This document shows positions 61,274 to 64,000 of a stretch of DNA of 64,000 nucleotides, one piece after another. The position numbers were made by a program, and so were the translations under genes. The number at the start of each line of letters is the position of its first letter. The stretch's first letter is position 1. The DNA lies in NCBI GenBank assembly GCA_003255025.1, contig QANY01002293.1:248001-312000 (forward strand), in the 5' to 3' direction. This DNA comes from Datisca glomerata (Eukaryota; Streptophyta; Magnoliopsida; Cucurbitales; Datiscaceae). Below the pieces are notes generated by a model. The model saw only the letters and a list, made by a program, of their open reading frames with translations. It was not told where the DNA came from and made no database searches.

Positions 61274-61999
61274 TATTGTTACTGAAAATCTTAATGATGA
61301 TATGGCAAGTAATCTCTCTATCCATATAAGGGTCTTCTGGGGAGAGAACCTGTATAACACAGACAAAGAACTCTACGATGAAGAGAACCGGGGGTAATTT
61401 CCTCATTGGAAAGCCTATGATTCCTATGTTAGTATCCTGGAGAAATTTTGACAAAGTTTTCCCTTGGGAGAGAACTGCTTATCTTTTACCATTTGTAGAT
61501 GGGGTATTTATACTTGAAGCCTTGGTGAGTGATGCGTGTTGAATAAGCTTAAGGCGAGGTGATGGCATGTCCTTTATATGACGAGCTGAGGTGATATTTA
61601 ATGCATTTGTCCCCTGAGATGACGTAAAGAAGGGTGGTGCATTAAACGTATATTTACCTTTAGTCACGCTGGACGTGGTGGATGTGACAGTTTGGTGGCT
61701 GACTTGACGCTTCATCATGGCGACTGAGGTCGACCAGCGCCTGCCGCAAGGGAGAAAATGCCCCGTGGAGTGTTACTTTCGGTGAATGCTGACCTCTTGT
61801 GTCAGACCCTATTCTTGAGGATTTTTAGCTTACACTAGTTGGTGTTGCCCGAGCTCCTTGGAGATTGACCTGGTCAAGTCAGTTCCCCTCCATTTTAGGA
61901 GCTCGATTCGTCAACCGTTTTTCCTAGAGTAGAGTAGAGACTTACGTCGTGGCCTGCCATGTGGTGTCACGTCATTGGTAGTCCGAGAATACGCATAAG
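61274..61999 (-). repeat. 5' LTR of the Tat-like element
   Basis: About 726 bases that align with 42563-43327 across their length ('atggcaag.aatc.ctct', 'gagagaactgctta', 'cacg.tggacgtggtggatgtgac', 'tgtcacgtcattggtagtc'). The minus-strand TATA box TATAAATACC is at 61503-61512. Its outer end (cataag) is followed by AAGAT. Confidence 0.85.
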
Positions 62000-62004
62000 A
62001 AGAT

Positions 62005-63149
62005 ATAATGGTTGAATGAAGAAATAGTGAAAAATCGATTGAAAAAGAATATTTTTATCTCTCACTAAGGGCAACCTCGCTATGTGTTATTAGTAAAATG
62101 GGTGACCGTGTAGTTAAGTAAAATTACAAGAGAGATTGGTGTAATTCTCCCAACGATAATTATGTTCATAACCTTCCCATTAGTAACTTCGTGTAACTTT
62201 TTTCCTCTAGCATCGGGTTTCTGAAATGTAATTCTCTAACTAAGTCCCAAGGGCCATATAGAGACCGGGTAAATTCATAGTGCCCCTTAGACAGCGTCTG
62301 TCTCCTGGTTTGAACCCGTGATCTGAGGAGAGCAAACCCCAAAAACTACGTGATCATTTATGTTGCTGCCCTCATGATTAACTTTTTTCTTCGTGTAAAT
62401 TTTTTCTCTCAATTTATCCTATAAACATTCTCACTACTCTATTCATTTGTCTTAAATTAGTTACTTTTAAGGACTTCATAATTCTCTAGTCTTTTCATTT
62501 TTCACTATAATCTCGACTTGAGAACTTCTCAAGCATTAATATACAAATTTTATAACAAATATTAATAGAAAATATCTTGATTATTTAGAATCAATGGCAT
62601 TATAGTGATGACATTAATATTGTTTGGACAAAATAGACAAAAATATTTTTCACATGTTTTCTTTACTCTTTTAAATATAGTATGATATATATATATATAT
62701 ATATAAACTCTACGATACCGTAATGGGTGTATCAACTTTCAACCCGCCGAACCGATGCTGGCACCAAAGCATGACATCATGTAAATAAATAAAAAATAAT
62801 ATTTTTTGATTTATTTACAATTTAAGGATTTGGATATGCAATAAAATTGAGCCAATTTATTTTGTCGAAGGAGAATGAGATTACATAATCGAATCTTAGA
62901 GTATGAGGATGAAAATCTTCAATATAACTTCTTGAGATAAGACTCTTGGTCGAGTTAACCCTTATTCTAATTTTTGGAAAAATATTGTGTTTGAACTCTT
63001 AAATTTTATTTTGAAAATATCTTCATTTGATCATAAAAGTGCTAGGATCGATTGGTTTTAAAATGAAAAAAAATTAGATTTAAACTACGAACGGTTTGTG
63101 GATGGAATATAAAAAAATTCGATTTAACTTATTTAATCATATTAAATAG
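62005..63149. other. AT-rich intergenic DNA
   Basis: No gene seen. Includes an (AT)n run at about 62684-62705. 'ggtttgaacccgtgatctga' (about 62308) resembles a tRNA B-box region and might be a decayed SINE. Confidence 0.45.
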
Positions 63150-64000
63150 TTTAAAACAAATTTTAGATTGATCATGCATATACGGTATTAAAATGAATAG
63201 ATTAAGGGAAAATTATTTTTCACCTTTATTGTGTATCGGAGAATTTCTGGACTGGTGGAACTTGCTCGAGCGTTCTTCAAGATTTAAGATCAAAATCACA
63301 AACTTGATCTTCCACGAACGATTTCCAAATTAGTCCACCAACAACCACCCGTTGATTTCAGAAATATATCTCAGAAGAATTTTACGTAGTAATTTGAGTG
63401 TGGGCTCTCAAAATGATTGAAGAAGAAAAATCAAATTTTCCTTCTTCTGATTAATTTCGGTGGCAACAGTAGTGAGGAGAGAAAACATTTTTCTCTATTT
63501 TTTGTGTTGATAACAACAACTGTATCTAATACTCGTTATCTCTTTACAATCAAATTGCTATTATATATTTATCAAAATATAATTTTCGTTATTTACAAAT
63601 ATACTCATATATTATAAAAATTTCTGAAAACTCTTATAATTATCTATTATTGTTGAAAATTACATGATCTCTTAGAATTTTAGTTGTATCAAAATTCATC
63701 AATCTAATTGATAATTATAATTGATCATTATCAATTAAATTATTTTATTTAACTAATTATCTAATAATTAAAAAATAATAAATAATTAATTCAATACAAC
63801 AATTACACCTAACTAACTTAAGTGACATCACTTATCACATATAGGTGTAAGAAATATGCCTTGGCACCAAAACACATTTTGGTCCAACTTAGTTCGTCTT
63901 TCTATTCCTGATTTTTGAGTTATTTCTAAGACCGAATGGACCCACATGAACAAAACTTAAGATTCAAATACCCGGCTAATTGATCTCCATAAATTCCCGA
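63150..64000 (-). mobile_element. Partial LTR related to the first copia element, cut by the window edge
   Basis: It aligns with 45120-45790 and with the equivalent part of 53126-54944: 'gagtgtgggctctcaaaa', 'ggtggcaac', 'attgatcattatcaatta', 'acacattttggtccaact' and 'gattcaaatacccggctaat'. It is clearly more diverged from those two than they are from each other. The orientation matches, so the coding part of that element, if any, lies to the right of the window. Confidence 0.75.

Larger units (their letters stand above)
42563..61999 (-). mobile_element. Tat-like non-autonomous LTR retrotransposon carrying an antisense gene, with nested insertions
   Basis: The LTRs are 42563-43327 and 61274-61999. 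Flanks read AAGAT on both sides (42558-42562 and 62000-62004), allowing one base of uncertainty at the right edge. Minus-strand polarity is shown three ways: a TATA box TATAAATACC on the minus strand in both LTRs, a tRNA-Asp-like primer site (GCGCCGTCTATGGGG) next to the right LTR, and a polypurine tract AAAGGGGTAAC before the left LTR. Without insertions it would be about 7-8 kb. No pol was found. The PF04195-like gene on the plus strand is therefore antisense, as described for Tat-lineage elements such as Grande and Retand. Confidence 0.8.

Noticed and set aside
62285..62345. 'ggtttgaacccgtgatctga', tRNA-like or SINE head
   Set aside because: Resembles a B-box, but no acceptor stem, A-box or poly-A tail with target duplication was seen.
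1..64000. A CRISPR array, bacterial operon or phage-like system
   Set aside because: No regularly spaced direct repeats with unique spacers, no ribosome-binding sites and no prokaryotic genes; the arrays present are contiguous tandem repeats within plant transposable elements.

Overview
This is nuclear DNA of a flowering plant, most likely a eudicot. It is strongly AT-rich, it has GT-AG introns, and nearly all recognisable coding sequence comes from plant-type LTR retrotransposons (Ty3-gypsy with chromodomain, Ty1-copia, Tat-like), CACTA elements and MITEs. I cannot name the species. No intact gene, rRNA, tRNA, CRISPR array or bacterial feature was found; the many short open frames elsewhere look random.

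Layout. 1-6.2 kb: AT-rich DNA with three unusual repeat fields (degenerate short repeats, GC-rich palindromes, and an array present in both orientations), then a relic of a plus-strand gene of the 'putative gypsy type transposon' family (PF04195-like). 6.3-18.3 kb: a minus-strand host gene for an RGG/SERBP1-Stm1-like RNA-binding protein. It carries stops, a frameshift and a duplicated RGG exon block, and its first exon is split by a 9.6-kb Ty3-gypsy chromovirus (8545-18157) with a perfect 5-bp target duplication (CGTCC). 18.3-23.8 kb: the gene's promoter, then AT-rich DNA with a diverged tandem repeat. 23.8-31.6 kb: a probable CACTA element with 3-bp TAA duplications. It contains a fragment of a plasma-membrane-type Ca2+-ATPase gene and a minus-oriented LTR element whose whole interior is four consecutive tandem-repeat arrays. 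31.6-42.5 kb: mostly gene-free AT-rich DNA with one Mutator-like MITE and two CACTA termini. 42.6-62.0 kb: a Tat-like non-autonomous LTR element, minus-oriented by TATA, primer-binding site and polypurine tract. It carries an antisense (plus-strand) PF04195-like gene with its own TATA box. Nested in it are a 10-kb Ty1-copia element (44935-54944, duplication CTTGA) that itself holds two hAT MITEs, a third hAT-like MITE in the antisense gene, and a truncated second copia element. 63.15-64 kb: part of another copia LTR running off the window.

None of the genes forms a pathway. The window records nested insertions. In the right half the order can be read: the Tat-like element first, then the copia element into its antisense gene, then MITEs into the copia element. 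In the left half the gypsy element landed in exon 1 of the RGG gene. The most interesting items are the split RGG gene with preserved promoter, the array-filled LTR element, the gene fragment inside the CACTA element, and the Tat-like element with an antisense, apparently spliced gene.
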